Below, one piece after another: positions 4,329 through 5,683 of a DNA stretch of 5,683 nt. The notes below the pieces were generated by a model. It saw nothing but the letters and a program-made list of their open reading frames with translations. It made no database searches and had not been told where the DNA came from. This DNA is from Hyphomicrobiales bacterium (GTDB taxonomy: Bacteria > Pseudomonadota > Alphaproteobacteria > Rhizobiales > HXMU1428-3), in contig JAJFHW010000293.1 in assembly GCA_021775385.1 (NCBI GenBank), positions 1 through 5,683 of the forward strand, written 5' to 3'. Position 1 is the first letter of the stretch, and every line of letters starts with the position of its first letter. The position numbers and the translations under genes are program-made.

Positions 4329-5683
4329 ATGTTTTCTTCGTTGCGATTCATGTGTTTTATATCGCTTTTCTTTGTTGTTTGTTTATTTACACCAGCTATT
4401 GCTAAGACGGAGAGTAGTGAGAAGTCATCTTGTCGATATTCCCCAATTCATGATTTAAAATACTCTAAGAATTCACCTCATTTTTCCTATGTTAATCCGC
4501 AAGCCCCTAAGGGGGGGCAGGTTTCTATTGGCCGCGTTGGATATTTTGATTCATTGAATTTTTTAAGATACCCTGGAACGACGATTTCAGACCGAAAGCA
4601 AATCCCCCTTCATATTGATGATTATTTATTTGATAGTTTTCTTGTTCAAAGTTCTGATGAGGTTGCGGGTTTTTATTGTTTAGCTGCAAAGAAAATTATT
4701 GTTTCTGAGAACTTTTCACAGGTTTCGTTCGTTTTAAATCCAAATGTTCGTTTTCATGATGAAAAAACTTTGACCGTTGATGATGTGATCTTCACTTTTG
4801 AAACTTTGAAAAAACAAGGTCACCCTTATTACAGACAAGTTTTAAGACAGGTTAGTATCGTACCATTCGGAGAGAATGGGGTGACTTATAAGAGTAACAG
4901 AAAAGGTGATAAAAAATTTGTTTCTCTTGTTGGAACACTCCCGCTACACCCAAAGCATTTTTGGCAGAGTGGTAAGTTAGAGAATAAAAGTATGGTTTTG
5001 CCCTTAGGCAGTGGACCTTATCGAATTTCTAAAGTTCAATCAGGCAAGTTTGTTTTATTAGAACGTGAGAAAGACTATTGGGGTCGTGAGCATTTCACCC
5101 AAAAAGGACGGTATAATTTTGATCAAATTAAAATTGATTATTTTAGAGATCAGGGTTCAGCTATCGAGGCTTTCAAAGGTCGTCATTTTGATATCCGTGT
5201 AGAAAAATCTGCATTGGATTGGAAAAAGGCATATGAGGGAGCGAACTTTAACTCTGGTGATATTCAAAAACATGTCATAAAGACAAACAAACCAGGAGAT
5301 ATGTATTTTCTTGCCTTCAATCAACGCCGTGCTCTATTTAAAAATAGGAATATCCGAAAAGCTTTTGCTTTGCTTTATGATTTTGATCAGGCAAATAAAC
5401 TCCTTTTTCACGGATTGCATAAACCAATCGAAAGTATTTATGGAAAAAGCGACCTTGCGGCGAAGGGGCCTGCGAGTGAAGATGAAGGCCGCACCTTAAA
5501 ACGTTTTATGAAGCAACTGCCTATTAAAATATTGGATAGAGAAACACCTTTTGATTTAAAGGCTAAAAAAAATACACGCCTACAAATTAGACAAGCTATT
5601 AAGTTATTAGATGAAGCCAAAATTCTTTTAAAAAATGGCAAACGTATTGATCCGCAGACTGGGCAGCCTTTAAAACTAGAAGT
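4329..5683 (+). CDS. YejA-like extracellular solute-binding protein, family 5 (partial, 3' end beyond window)
   Basis: Periplasmic binding protein that would hand oligopeptides, muropeptides or peptide antibiotics to a YejBEF-type ABC importer. The frame stays open from 4329 to the window end (451 codons). YejA-type proteins are near 600 residues, so about a quarter is missing. A signal peptide covers 1-25 (ending FTPAIA|KTE). YejA hallmarks follow in order: HDLKYSKNSPHFSYVNPQAPKGG-type start (41-63), FDSLN (73-77), a DEVAGFYCLAAKKI-like segment, NPNVRFHDEKTLTVDDVIFTF, the LGSGPYRI motif, YFLAFNQRRALFKNRNIRKAF and a LLFHGLHKP segment. A GGGG ribosome site at 4317-4320 supports the start. The exact ligand cannot be read from sequence. 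yejB/yejE/yejF-like genes are expected just downstream. Confidence 0.9.
   Translation, partial: MFSSLRFMCFISLFFVVCLFTPAIAKTESSEKSSCRYSPIHDLKYSKNSPHFSYVNPQAPKGGQVSIGRVGYFDSLNFLRYPGTTISDRKQIPLHIDDYLFDSFLVQSSDEVAGFYCLAAKKIIVSENFSQVSFVLNPNVRFHDEKTLTVDDVIFTFETLKKQGHPYYRQVLRQVSIVPFGENGVTYKSNRKGDKKFVSLVGTLPLHPKHFWQSGKLENKSMVLPLGSGPYRISKVQSGKFVLLEREKDYWGREHFTQKGRYNFDQIKIDYFRDQGSAIEAFKGRHFDIRVEKSALDWKKAYEGANFNSGDIQKHVIKTNKPGDMYFLAFNQRRALFKNRNIRKAFALLYDFDQANKLLFHGLHKPIESIYGKSDLAAKGPASEDEGRTLKRFMKQLPIKILDRETPFDLKAKKNTRLQIRQAIKLLDEAKILLKNGKRIDPQTGQPLKLE

Noticed and set aside
5311..5499. Open frame of 62 codons on the + strand
   Set aside because: It lies inside the yejA-like gene in another frame and has no coding character of its own.
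5438..5641. Reverse-strand frame of 67 codons
   Set aside because: Antisense to the yejA-like gene, which has clear family motifs throughout this stretch.

Overview
The window is an AT-rich stretch (under 40% G+C by eye) of a Gram-negative bacterium, most likely an alphaproteobacterium. The reasons are gene content and protein style: a hypothetical periplasmic gene, exbB, two exbD genes and tonB in one tight block, a TonB C-terminal domain of the alphaproteobacterial kind, and a YejA-like peptide-binding protein next door. I cannot name a genus. Every gene I support is on the + strand.

Layout: 26-1009 encodes an AraC-family regulator whose N-terminal half resembles siderophore-responsive PchR/RhrA-type proteins. 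1147-1359 is a small 70-residue cytoplasmic protein of unknown function. 1360-1528 is an AT-rich intergenic stretch with repeated ATTCG elements and the likely control region of the next operon. 1529-4217 is that operon: an exported four-cysteine protein of unknown function, ExbB, ExbD (copy 1), ExbD (copy 2) and TonB. Its genes are spaced by a few bases or overlap. 4218-4328 is a short intergenic gap. From 4329 to the window edge runs the first ~451 codons of a secreted family-5 solute-binding protein of the YejA type, open at the 3' end.

How they work together: ExbB and ExbD form the proton-driven inner-membrane motor that energises TonB, which spans the periplasm to open outer-membrane receptors for iron chelates, heme or vitamins. 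The AraC-type regulator could control this system in response to an iron chelate, but no receptor or siderophore gene lies in the window, so this link is inferred. The YejA-like protein would deliver peptides or muropeptides to an inner-membrane ABC transporter encoded beyond the window, and may be an independent unit.

The most interesting feature is the motor. The two ExbD copies align without gaps in their transmembrane segment, but copy 1 keeps the essential proton-carrying Asp (D20) while copy 2 has Asn (N20). In addition, ExbB carries Val (V169) where E. coli ExbB has the functionally important Glu176. Together with the conserved-looking four-cysteine protein that opens the operon, this suggests an asymmetric, non-standard variant of the TonB motor.
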